The notes under the pieces are model-generated. The model worked only from the letters and a program-made list of their open reading frames with translations, was not told the origin of the DNA and ran no database searches. The translations under genes were made by a program, and so were the position numbers. This document shows, in pieces, positions 54,827 through 64,000 of a DNA stretch of 64,000 nt; within the stretch, counting starts at the first letter, position 1; every line of letters starts with the position of its first letter. Where the stretch lies: contig NJPS01000077.1 of assembly GCA_002946415.1 (NCBI GenBank), positions 310,001 through 374,000 of the forward strand, given 5' to 3'. The DNA is from Rutstroemia sp. NJR-2017a BVV2 (taxonomy: Eukaryota > Ascomycota > Leotiomycetes > Helotiales > Rutstroemiaceae).

Positions 54827-54961
54827 TTAATGGATATAAGGAGGTTGAGTGGAAGAGAAGAAAGATGAAATGTTTCCAGATGGAGTTGAGAAGGAGGTGA
54901 AGGAGATAGAGCAGGTAATCGGGGATAGGATATTGGAAGGGGATATGATATTCTGGGGGTG

Positions 54962-55431
54962 ATGGGTTGTGGATATGGGGTGGGCCTCAGGACGGCAGTC
55001 TGAGATACTGCTTTGCAGAAGGGCTTTTTGAGGCGAGCGGAGATAGGGTGAAAAGAAACCTTAATGATAGCTTGAAGGGTCTGGTTTTCTTCCCCTCCTC
55101 GATCCGACGGGAGCCCGTAGTAGGCATGTCTGGAAAGAACTTAAGGATGAACTTGCACTTGAATTCTCACCCACAAACAGGTATTCACCTCATCTATCAC
55201 ACCATAGCAAGACACCAAGGAAAGAAATAATAATTCAATGACTGAACTGTCAATGCAGCCATAACTATGTCACATGACTCTGGTATCTAAACGAAAAGAA
55301 AGTGTATGCAAAACCGTGATGGAAAAACTGCTCCCACCGAACATTGATGCAGAATTTCGACCATCCCATTAACTCCCATTAACCTTTCCCAAAATACAAC
55401 AATACCCCAAATTACAACCCTCCAAGCGTAT
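54962..55431. other. intergenic interval
   Basis: 470 bp between the remnant and the GPI-protein gene. No supported gene; the frame at 54967-55230 starts without features. Confidence 0.4.
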
Positions 55432-56013
55432 CTAAAGCATACCAAAAACCATCGCCACACCCGCAAGCAACATCGTTCCAGCTCCCAACGCATTCCCATT
55501 CAACGACAACGAGCCTGCCGCAAGCGAAGCCGACTTAGTAGCACTTGGCGCGGGGCCCGTCTTGGATGCCGAATTCGAAGTCGTCGCGCCAGGCACCTCC
55601 GTCACCGAAGTAAGAGTGGAAGTGCCTCCATTCGCGGCCGTCGCCGTACCCGTGGTGACAGTAGTACCATTCGGATACACGCCTGGCTGACCGGAGACAG
55701 ACGACAGAGAAGCGGAACTAGCGGCCGTGCCTGAGTATGCTGTATTGTATGTATAGGGGATGGGAGCAGAAGGAAATAAAGGAGAGGCATACGTTGTAGT
55801 GGAGGTTAGACTGCTTGGTTTAGTGGCCGTAGCATTGGTGCCGACTACGGCGGTGATGGGCAGGATGGTGGAGTGGTCTGCGAGAGTGGAATCTACGGAT
55901 GCGATGGCTTCGGTGGAGTGGGTGACTGTAGCGGAAGAACCACCGGCGGCGAGAACGCTGAGGGGACTGGCTGCTGCCAGGGTGAGGGCGAAAGCGATTG
56001 TTGAAGAACGCAT
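55432..56013 (-). CDS. GPI-anchored Ser/Thr-rich cell-surface protein
   Basis: Single exon, 193 aa, ATG at 56013 (a longer frame uses a TTG and was rejected). Seen: signal peptide MRSSTIAFALTLAAASPLSV ending near LAA. The middle is very rich in Ser, Thr, Ala and Gly with NAT and NGT sites. The C-terminus SLSLNGNALGAGTMLLAGVA followed by MVFGML has a small-residue omega site (around Asn-Gly-Asn) and a hydrophobic tail, the classic GPI-anchor signal. It is probably a heavily O-mannosylated wall or plasma-membrane protein. There are no cysteines after the signal peptide and no enzymatic domain. Synonymous sites switch from C-rich to G-rich along the coding strand at about 55720. Confidence 0.82.
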   Translation of the reverse strand: MRSSTIAFALTLAAASPLSVLAAGGSSATVTHSTEAIASVDSTLADHSTILPITAVVGTNATATKPSSLTSTTTYASPLFPSAPIPYTYNTAYSGTAASSASLSSVSGQPGVYPNGTTVTTGTATAANGGTSTLTSVTEVPGATTSNSASKTGPAPSATKSASLAAGSLSLNGNALGAGTMLLAGVAMVFGML

Positions 56014-57110
56014 GATTGAGAGTAGGAAATGCAAATGCGAACGATTGGATAGAGAGAGATATCTAGAAAGACTGGGAACGCTTGTTGGTTCTAGAAAGAA
56101 AGTAGTTGTTTGCGAATGGATGAAAGAGAGGGGATCGAGTGGTTGTGGACTTATTAATATTGAACACTTGTGTCAGAATTGTGGACAGGTACAACCAACA
56201 ACACAGCCGAGGGAGTTCTGTGGCCCAGCCACTGCTCGTGTTACAGCGTACGAATCCTCCTAGGAATACGAAGTAACCGCTGGGTTGTTCACCAACCGAC
56301 AAACCCCCGGTCCACAATTCACTGCCCCCAGACTCTGTGGCTTGGGTAAGCTTGTCAAAAATACCCACAGCTTTCAGATCATCATTGACCATCCCGTCTC
56401 GAGGTTTAACTGAGGAAAGATATTTGTCTTTCATCCACCCGAAACGTAAAGTTTGGTGAAGAGCGAAGAAGATGTTCGTCTGGCTTTCCCCAAGAAATTG
56501 CGGGATTTTATTAGCTTGTTTGAAGATATTTATGGGGCGTTGGGGATCTCCAGCCCTGCAGAATTCGTCATTGGTGGAGCCTATGCTGGCGCAACCTCAC
56601 TCTGCACAGGGCTGCAAGCCCCTGAAATTTACCAACTCCGAAATAATCCCCGGCAAGGGTTCTCACGCCCCAGATGATCTGACTAACAGATATGGCTTGT
56701 CATTTCTCCGTACTTCGTACTTTTTACAGGAGAGCTATCGTAAAGCCTTCTTGTCTTCGTACATAAGTCATCTGCGCAACCTTGTTGTCTTACACTAGGT
56801 CTTCGTACAATTGTTAACATTTCGTAACTTGACATCGTACCAGCCTCACCGGAATCACGCCGTTGTAAAATTAAAACGACATTATAAGACAATGAGTAAG
56901 GAAACCAATCATCGATGAGCTCGATAATGTTTAACAACATCAGGCCGCTGACCTTCCAAGCCACTGGCCTGCCCGCCCCGCCCGCAAATCCATCATCCCT
57001 TTGACGCTACCATCATCTTGTCGTCCTCCACTCGAATCCCCAAATAGGTCACCACGTGACGGATTCTCTGAACACAACTGGTAGCTCATCTGTGCCGAAT
57101 CTTTGGTAGA
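56014..57110. other. intergenic interval
   Basis: 1.1 kb without a supported gene. It contains CTCCGTACTTCGTAC at 56708, another member of the CTTCGTA simple repeat. Frames at 56063-56434 and 56453-56798 lack features. Confidence 0.4.
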
Positions 57111-57959
57111 CTAAATCCACTTATCGTACTTGGTAGGAGTTCTCTCATGCGAGTTGATCTTCCTCTTCCTAGGCCTAAACGAGCTAAATTCAAGCTCTTC
57201 AGTTGCGTTCTCCCTCACCCTTCGACGTTCATCTTCTATCGCCAACTTTACTTTTGCTGCTTGACTCCCAAGCGTGAACTGATGTTTTATGTGTTGTTTG
57301 TAAAAGTTAGGCCATAAGGCCTGAGTTGGTATCCACGACGACGGCGAGAACTCGAAATCAGGAACTTTCTCCGCGAGTGTGAGGAACGATTCTTTGTCTA
57401 AGCGGTACTGAAATGCATCCGGATGGCTGTCATAACATCTGAGATATTGCCATGGAATGGAGTATTTTCTTCTGATATTGACAAAGGAGTGTGGTCTCTC
57501 ATCCGGCATCGGCCTTTGAGGACCTTCTAGATAGAGAGCAGTTTCGTTCCGAAAGTCAGGTGCTGTGACATCAAATTTCTTGATGGCATACATCGTAGCA
57601 TCCGTTTCGGCGGTCCAGAGCTTCGAACCTTGGAGTGCGCTCTCCTTGTTATGTGTTATCAAAAACAGGAACGTGATGGATGCGTTTTCCGGATCTTCGA
57701 CCTTGAGGTCGAGGACTAGGACCGGCCGATCAAAGACCGAAGGTATGTTGTTTCGAGGTTTTGGCAAGTACATGCTTTCCTTCTTGGGGAGCCATAGTAT
57801 ACAACCATGAGAAATATCCCACAGTGCAGGTCTATGACGGCCGCCTTGATGCGGGTTAATGTGGCGAGTAAATTCTATGAAGTGCGGAAGAAAGGGATTC
57901 AGGCTTGAGTTTCTCCAGGAAGCCTGGATCCCGGATGGCATCCATCTGCTCCAGGACAT
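57111..57959 (-). CDS. unnamed fungal protein with basic C-terminus
   Basis: Single exon, 282 aa, ATG at 57959. Seen: the block WDISHGCILWLPKKESMYL and then VFDRPVLVLDLKVEDPENAS with ITFLFLIT form a compact beta-rich module. I recall similar arrangements in fungal uncharacterised proteins, with a faint likeness to PemK/MazF-type beta barrels that I would not rely on. The second half has RKYSIPWQYLRCYDSHPDAF and SFLTLAEKVPDF. The last 70 residues are basic and helical, ending in a bipartite-like RPRKRKIN, which may be a nuclear localisation signal. Single-copy in this window and on the same strand as the lipid-kinase-like gene. Confidence 0.65.
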   Translation of the reverse strand: MSWSRWMPSGIQASWRNSSLNPFLPHFIEFTRHINPHQGGRHRPALWDISHGCILWLPKKESMYLPKPRNNIPSVFDRPVLVLDLKVEDPENASITFLFLITHNKESALQGSKLWTAETDATMYAIKKFDVTAPDFRNETALYLEGPQRPMPDERPHSFVNIRRKYSIPWQYLRCYDSHPDAFQYRLDKESFLTLAEKVPDFEFSPSSWIPTQALWPNFYKQHIKHQFTLGSQAAKVKLAIEDERRRVRENATEELEFSSFRPRKRKINSHERTPTKYDKWI

Positions 57960-58239
57960 TTTACTCTATAGCGGTATCACCTCTGAAAAGCAGCAGTATT
58001 CCACTACGTCTAATTCTGTCTTAAAGACTCATGCTGACGTGAAATTAGTCGAGATAATGGAATGATGGTAGCACTCGTAGAGTACCAGCTAATTGACGAA
58101 AGTTTTCCTTAGTTTCAGTGTGGCGGTGCTTTTTCCAAGCCACATGCACCACCTCACACAGTCAGCCACAGAAATTCTTGATGTTAAATATAGAATTTGA
58201 ATATTTTGGATGTATCAAGTACAATTTCGGAAGAGGCAT

Positions 58240-58461
58240 TCAGTGAGTAAATTTCTTCCAGAACGTATTTGCATGTTTTAAATCATGATAAACTGCAGTA
58301 AATCCTCTATAATGCCATTGCCGTCGAGTATGAACATTCTCACGCAATCCGCTTTCAAATATTGGTATCTGATTGTCCAACAAACCGACCAGTTCCAAAA
58401 TCTTTCGAGCACCCTCACGACATACCAGACACCTTCCGTGCACCTCATCCCTCGAGCTCAT
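58240..58461 (-). CDS. small hypothetical protein
   Basis: 73 aa, ATG at 58461. Seen: one CLVC pair, charged and aromatic C-terminus (HANTFWKKFTH), no signal peptide. Possibly a small gene, or the last exon of something decayed; nothing in the neighbourhood suggests a role. Confidence 0.3.
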   Translation of the reverse strand: MSSRDEVHGRCLVCREGARKILELVGLLDNQIPIFESGLRENVHTRRQWHYRGFTAVYHDLKHANTFWKKFTH

Positions 58462-58684
58462 GAGTAGGAGAAAATTAGATGTATGTATAGATTTTATGCT
58501 ATGCCATACGCTGCTGAGAAATAACGCTCATCTAAATACTCATTCATATATAGCCAACACGAGAAAATTTGTATGTGTCGTTAATCATAAAAAGCAGCCC
58601 CTCCAACCCTCATAGAAAGTGTAACCCTCCAACCCCCATCCAACACCTATCCAAGAACTACAAACCCCCTTCCCCCACCCCCAT

Positions 58685-60241
58685 CTATAAATCCACAACC
58701 ACATCCAACGTCTCACCCCCCCTCAACCTCTGCACCTCCATCCACCCCCCCTCTTCCACCCCCACAATCAACCCATCCACACAACACCTCCTCCACTTCC
58801 AATCCGCCCCCTCCTCCTCAAAATCAATCCTCAACTTCTCCACCGCCTCATACCCCACCTTTCCCTTCCCCATCCCCCCTTCCTCCTCCCCCTCCCACTC
58901 CATCCCCACATGCGCCCCCTCTTTATACGCCTCCTCCATAACCCTCATCGTCTGCTTCCCACTCGCCGCCCCAAAATGCACCACTCTCAACTCCCCATCC
59001 AGCGGCCTACTCGCCGGCGAAATCGTAAACGTCTTCTCAAGATTACTAACTAAACTCGAAAGCACATATCCATGTTCCCTTCTCGGGACTACATATTCCT
59101 CTCCATCAGTTCTATACAGTGTAACCTTCGCTTTATATTTATGCGGCATGGCGCCATCTTTGGGAAACAGCAAATCCCCAGCTACGAGCCCGAAACGCTT
59201 GTCCCCGTGTTTGCGATACTCGACTGTGTCGCTGTCGGCGACGAGCGTGGCGTGCAGACCGTAACTGGCGACGACGGCGCCGTGGACGAGGTTCTGGGGG
59301 AGGGGCGTCGTGGTTTGGCCTTCGTTGGTGATGGTGCGGGAGCCGGGGGAGAAGCGCGCGCGGAAGAGGGGGAGGGGGCGTGGGGTGCCGTGGAGGAGGG
59401 TCCGGAGGCCTTGGATGTAAATTGAAGGGAGGGGGGAGGGGCGGTGCAGAGAGTGGAAGAGTGCGTTGCCGGTGCCGAGAGGGAGTTGGGAGAGGGTTGG
59501 TTTGGTGTAGGATCTAGGGTTTTGGGGGTTAGTAATTTGATGCATGTAGTCTGCAGAGCGAGGGAAGAGGACGGTAGCTCACTGAGACTTTTCTCCGCTT
59601 TCTAGAAGCCCGTTTAATGTATCCACCACCCCACCATCACCACTTAGCATCAATACAGATTGCTTCTTCCCCTCATTTGCACCTTGCAGTAATTCTTTGC
59701 TTGCGAACTCCCGCACCGAATGCGCGCTATTAGTCCGAATCAAAGTGTAGCTTGAGTCTGTTAATCCGATGGCCTCGAGAATGTGACGCAACACGACGTC
59801 ATAAAAGTCCGGCGCCAGACACGTTCCCGACAACGTAGAGATCAAGATATAGATTTGAGCTTCCGCGGGTCGAAGATAGGTTGGAAGACCGTGGAAGAGA
59901 TAGTTGTCGAGACATTCCTTGGGGAGGTTGCTCGCAGACGTCGTTTGAAGTTCGAGAGGGAGTTTTTTAACATCGGTCGTGTCAATCGAAGCGAGGCTGA
60001 ATATCGTGTAACCGGCAGCTCCATCTGAACCTTTATTCTCAGTAACACATATCACATCTTCGCCTTTGATCGTTCCGCCAGATTTATGTCCATCTGAACC
60101 ACCTGCGCCGGACCAGTTCAAATCGCCGTTGCGATAAGAAAAGTGGGTAGCATCATCTGCAGAAAAAGTGGAGGTGGAGGTTCTACTCTCGAGATCATTG
60201 TCGGAACCATGCGCCGCGTCGGCAGGAATAGAGGATGCCAT
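58685..60241 (-). CDS. sphingosine/diacylglycerol-kinase-family lipid kinase
   Basis: Two exons (60241-59583, 59513-58685; intron GTGAGC..CCTAG) give 495 aa. Seen: SVLMLSGDGGVVDTLNGLLE in exon 1 is the nucleotide-binding loop (usually GGDGT/GGDGG; the first Gly is Ser here). It is followed across the intron by LPLGTGNALFHSL, the second conserved loop of the diacylglycerol-kinase catalytic domain. Next come VASYGLHATLVADSD, FGLVAGDLLF, and the C-terminal beta-sandwich ending in DGLIVGVEEGGWMEV. Expected reaction: ATP-dependent phosphorylation of a sphingoid base, diacylglycerol or related lipid; the substrate cannot be fixed by eye. The N-terminal 80 residues are polar and disordered. Third positions switch from C to G at about 59050. 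Confidence 0.85.
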
Positions 60242-63099
60242 TTGGAGAAGGAGAGGAGAACAGACGATGAATATTTATTATCGGAAGAAAAGCCATGGTG
60301 GAGAGAGGGGAGATAAATATTGAAATCCGAGGTTTGGTATCTTAAACATGGGGTTTTCCTATTCTGTGAGTAAGCAATAGCTTGCGTGCTCGGTATGGTG
60401 GGGTTTCAACATTTGGAAGGCTTCTGACTCCTTCTGCACAGTTTGCTTCAATCACATCCTTTTGCTGCATGAGTGATATATGCTGCTATCATTGACAGTA
60501 AGAGCTAACTCGTTAATCGCCTAGCATGACAATATAAAAGTCTTGAGCACTTCATTTTTAGTCAAACATCACTGGGGGTGTGCTCGTCAAATCCTGGCGA
60601 AAGCCTCGCGGGGCATTGTTGTCGCAATCGTGGTCGTGTTTTTACCCCTCAGAGTGCGGTGAACTTGCCTACAATCCGATTACCGTCAACGAAACGGCTC
60701 GGCGCGGGGTTATTTCTTGAAATAAGGGGCGTCAGCGGCATCTCCCACATTCTTAGGTGCCGAAAGGATTGCAAAGAAGTACCGGAGGGCTGCAATGCAT
60801 TTTAACAAGCCCGTCCCCGCGAACCACTAGAATGGCCTTGTATGTACGTAAATATCTGGACGACATGGAACTTTTATAGGGCCAACATCTACTGTATCTC
60901 GTCAACCACTCATCACGATCCTTGACCCTTTTCGGCCCTGAAAGACTTGCGTACGCGGATTGTGGGTACATTGTAATTATGCTGTTACTTCAACCCAAGT
61001 CTGATCTGTATCTGTACCATATTAAGTTGTTTCCATTTCACTTTGCTCTAGTTTTCTATTTGTTCCGGATGCTGCGTTATCTATATCGAACATCATTCTT
61101 CTGGTTCTGTGGTTTGCTGTGTGGTATTGTGGTTGTACCGGGCTTGTCTGTCTCCTAACCCCTGTCGGATGCTTCTGAAGTAGGTTTATGGTTACTAGGT
61201 CCTGGTAGGGCTCACGTTAGCAGGCTTCAATGGCATTGCTTATCTGCTATGGAATATATAGGTAACTCGGAAGCCTTCAATGATTGCAACGCTAGAACTG
61301 CCGGCTGCTTTGAAGTTGGAAAACCCTCGTCTCATTCGTTGGATCCATAGACCCGTGCTGGCTGTACAAGTACAAAATCACTGGTGGGAAGACGCCAAAC
61401 GCTACTGTTTGATCGTCGAAACTTTGTAGATCTTTATTCGGCCTCCGGCCACTCGAGGCCTTCCTCTGCGTCTTTCTCCGCTAAGTTTCAGCAATCTTCA
61501 TCTGCTCCTCGCGCTCGGATTGACAATCGCAATATCTTTCAGCACCTGGCAACTCCCCTGGGTATTGACGTCATCGTCGTGATAGTGCTTTGACTGAAGG
61601 AAAGATCGTCGCTTGTTTAGAGAAAGGTTTTACGGGCGCTGAGCGCGTTGAGCTTCGTCCTTGGATTTTGGCTGTCAGTTCAGAATGGTCATCAGTCTAA
61701 TCATAATCTTAAAGTGTTTGTGGTGGGGGTGCAAGATATATGGGGAATCTCCGAAATTTAACATGGGACGTATAGAGCTCGATCATCTCATCACTTTCTG
61801 TCTACTTGGACAGCTAACTTATCCTCGAGAAGTGGTGATCTTTTATTGTACGCTGAAGGGACAGAACTCGCCCGATAATCATGAAACATGAATACCGAAC
61901 TTCGGCCAGAGCACAATTAGAAGATATATACTAATTACCTGTTACGGAAATGCTACCTTGAGACATCAACTAGGATCGATGCTTGATCAAATTAAGCATT
62001 TAGTAGCTCTTACAACATCAGACGTCGACCTTGGCGAATGCGCGGCTTTTTGTCCTCAGTTATCGAAGGATAACCCTGGTGGATAGTGCAAGTAGATCGG
62101 ATTTCAGCTATCCGGACCAGGCCGATGAGCAGTATTACTTCTTGCTGTTAATGTCAATCAAAAGTCTGTGGCTACTGGTTGCGCTTATTTGAACGACTGC
62201 TCTGGACGATTGACGTTTGAAGCAGTATCAGAAGATAAGATTATGCATACGCCGATTATAGTGTCGCCTAATGTCGTCGAGTCCAATTCGCCCCTGAATC
62301 AATCAGATCAACCCGTACGTATGTTCCTGTTTCTGGTGGAGCACCGACTGCAGGCAACTTTCGGACTCCATCTGCAAAAGCGTTTCCTTGGTTGATCCCA
62401 ACCGTCGGTTCTTGATATCTACCTATCATTTCAACTCAATCAATTCTGTAATCCCCAGGACCCGCACAACGATCTGGTCAGCCCCACGTTGTGAGTGTTG
62501 GCCCCTATGTTATCCGCGGCGATATCTACTTCAAAGCAATCTATTCATATCTTTTCATATCTGCCAACCTTGTCAGGTATCTTAGAGAGGGAAACAATCA
62601 AGATGAATCATTAAGAAACAGAGTGTAAAACTGCAGATAATTTATTTTCTTTCCTACCCGTCGCCGTTTAATCCTCGCCTTGTTCTCCTGATACCTCGTA
62701 CACTAAATACCAAAACAACCAGTGCGTCGTCATCCACTCCCCACGTTTCTCCTTTTTTTCCTCTACTTCAATTACCGTTGCCCTCATTCTAATTGTAAAG
62801 TTAAGACCTTTTGAATTTGTTCCATAATTGTAGAATCGTGTCCCTTTTGGCCCGTTCTCTTCTTTCCTTACATTTTCTTTTCCTTTCCACCCTCCTTTTA
62901 ACTGCCTTCGCTTGTTTTTGTATTATCCATAAGCTGCATTTGTATTACCGTACACTGCAACCCTCCTATCCTTACGCCATTTTGGTTATATACGTACAGA
63001 AAATTGCGGGCGCGAATCAGCAAAAGGAAAAGGGGAAGCAAAGCCAGCGGGAACAGGCTGGAGCCGGTGTCGCTATTTTAGCCCCCAACCACCAAAACC
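60242..63099. other. long intergenic interval
   Basis: 2.86 kb between two divergent genes. No intact gene or mobile element recognised. The frames at 61384-61593 and 62168-62395 are short and featureless. From about 62640 to 62930 the plus strand is pyrimidine-rich (TTTCTCCTTTTTTTCCTC), a common pattern in fungal promoters and 5' leaders, and probably belongs to the glycosyltransferase gene. Confidence 0.45.
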
Positions 63100-64000
63100 A
63101 TGCCTCGGGCACTACCAATGCATCGATGTTTAGCAATCGCGACAGTACTATTTTTCATCCTTTTGTCTTACTACCACGAGAGCTTCTCGGAAACATTCAA
63201 GACTGCATATCGAGAAACACCGCATGAAAACCATGGCAAATCAGAGAAACAGTTGGCTCAAGAACCACTGGAAGCTTCAAAGCCAGCAGCTTCGACACCA
63301 GAAAAGATCCACTTGGAACACATTTCCGACGCCGACGATGCTGAATATCTGCGCAATCTCCTGAAAAAGAACAATGCCGAGTTGAAGATTCATTATATGA
63401 CGAGAACGATACGATATATTTCCGATGCGAAAGATAGACTTTCAATGACGAATACGAGCCAAGAACTATTCCCGAAAGGTTACAAGGCCATCGACCTCGA
63501 AGAAACTGACCGTCTGCCAGCAGACAATCTCGAGCCATTGGAGATCCATGTAACGAAATCGCCACGACCAGAAGAAATTGATGCTTCGGAGTTGTTGTTT
63601 GGTGTTTCCACTACTTACAAACGATTCAGCGATGAAAATGAAGGTCCGGTCAAGGAATGGGTACGCTGGCTCACAAACGGAAATGGCTCATCAAACGGAG
63701 CCGGACTTGTCCTACAATTGCACGAAACCACAGTCGAGCAAATCGTCGCGGCTCAGAACTTGTTGGCTGGGCTTGGAATTGCGGCAACGGTCCTGCAGTC
63801 CGATCCGTCGCTCGATATGCCGGGAAGATATGTTGATTTGGTGCCGATTCTTTACAGTCACCCTACCAGAGCTAGTAGGAAATATTTAGCGTTGATTGAT
63901 GACGATACATTTTTCCCGAATTTGGACTCGTTGATGCATGAGTTGCATAAATATGATCACAGAAAAGAATACTACATCGGTACTTTAACAGAACGTGTGG
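63100..64000 (+). CDS. type II membrane glycosyltransferase, GT31/DUF604-like (3' end off the window)
   Basis: Open from ATG 63100 to the right edge (300 codons, no stop), with a good AAAACCATGCC context. Seen: residues 9-22 (CLAIATVLFFILLS) form a single signal anchor, and a Lys/Glu-rich stem follows. FGVSTTYKRF begins the catalytic domain, which continues with WVRWLTNGNG, LFFGLG-like NLLAGLGIAATVL, and the DXD-type motif LALIDDDTFFPNLDSLMHEL followed by YYIGTLTERV. This pattern matches fungal GT31/Fringe-related transferases acting in the Golgi on surface glycans. The sugar donor is unknown. The continuation beyond 64000 should contain the rest of the catalytic domain. Confidence 0.8.
   Translation, partial: MPRALPMHRCLAIATVLFFILLSYYHESFSETFKTAYRETPHENHGKSEKQLAQEPLEASKPAASTPEKIHLEHISDADDAEYLRNLLKKNNAELKIHYMTRTIRYISDAKDRLSMTNTSQELFPKGYKAIDLEETDRLPADNLEPLEIHVTKSPRPEEIDASELLFGVSTTYKRFSDENEGPVKEWVRWLTNGNGSSNGAGLVLQLHETTVEQIVAAQNLLAGLGIAATVLQSDPSLDMPGRYVDLVPILYSHPTRASRKYLALIDDDTFFPNLDSLMHELHKYDHRKEYYIGTLTERV

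Noticed and set aside
58569..59264. 231-codon plus-strand Pro/Ser-rich open frame
   Set aside because: Antisense shadow of the lipid-kinase-like gene in its C-rich stretch.
62811..63227. 138-codon plus frame as a separate gene upstream of the glycosyltransferase
   Set aside because: No usable ATG; it overlaps the pyrimidine-rich leader and the first codons of the glycosyltransferase in another frame.

Overview
The window looks like nuclear DNA of a filamentous ascomycete, probably a leotiomycete-type fungus. The genes have short spliceosomal introns (about 44-180 nt, GTRNGT donors, CTRAY-like branch points). They include a HET-NB-ARC-TPR receptor, a MYND/DUF4470 protein, a 2EXR protein, a CCCH-RBR ubiquitin ligase and a fungal secreted GH10 protein. 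Bacterial-style operons, tRNAs, rRNAs and CRISPR arrays were not seen. Species cannot be assigned from sequence alone.

Layout. 1-2.8 kb: a flavin-dependent sulfone-type monooxygenase cut by the left edge, and a medium-chain enoyl-reductase-like enzyme, both on minus. 4.2-7.4 kb: a small secreted protein and a divergent GH10 glycosidase, with a MITE-like repeat between them. 9-15.6 kb: a divergent pair, MYND/DUF4470 (minus) and CCCH-RBR E3 ligase (plus), then a DapA-type aldolase. 17-20.9 kb: a 2EXR protein and an ArfGAP. 21.2-25.8 kb: a large ankyrin protein with a STAND-type N-terminus and almost identical 33-residue repeats, bracketed by an 86/85-bp inverted repeat. 26.3-36.4 kb: housekeeping genes (two-RRM protein, Tah18/NDOR1 diflavin reductase, GH36 raffinose-synthase-like enzyme, GNAT-like protein).

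36.9-46.9 kb is a gene-sparse accessory block. It holds five plus-strand genes that I read as diverged paralogues of one unnamed family, plus a probable solo LTR. 48.7-52.0 kb carries a complete HET-NB-ARC-TPR receptor with five near-identical 126-bp TPR units, flanked by AT-rich decayed DNA and broken genes (52-55 kb). 55.4-64 kb returns to ordinary genes: a GPI-anchored Ser/Thr-rich protein, an unnamed protein, a sphingosine/diacylglycerol-kinase-like protein and, running off the right edge, a type II membrane glycosyltransferase.

Two themes cross the window. First, the two candidate non-self-recognition genes (ankyrin and HET-TPR) both carry recently homogenised repeats and lie in repeat-rich surroundings, as expected for rapidly diversifying fungal incompatibility receptors. 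Second, at least six ordinary genes on both strands show a within-gene switch from C-rich to G-rich synonymous positions along the coding strand; the accessory genes do not. Exon coordinates come from hand splicing with frame checks, not from transcripts.
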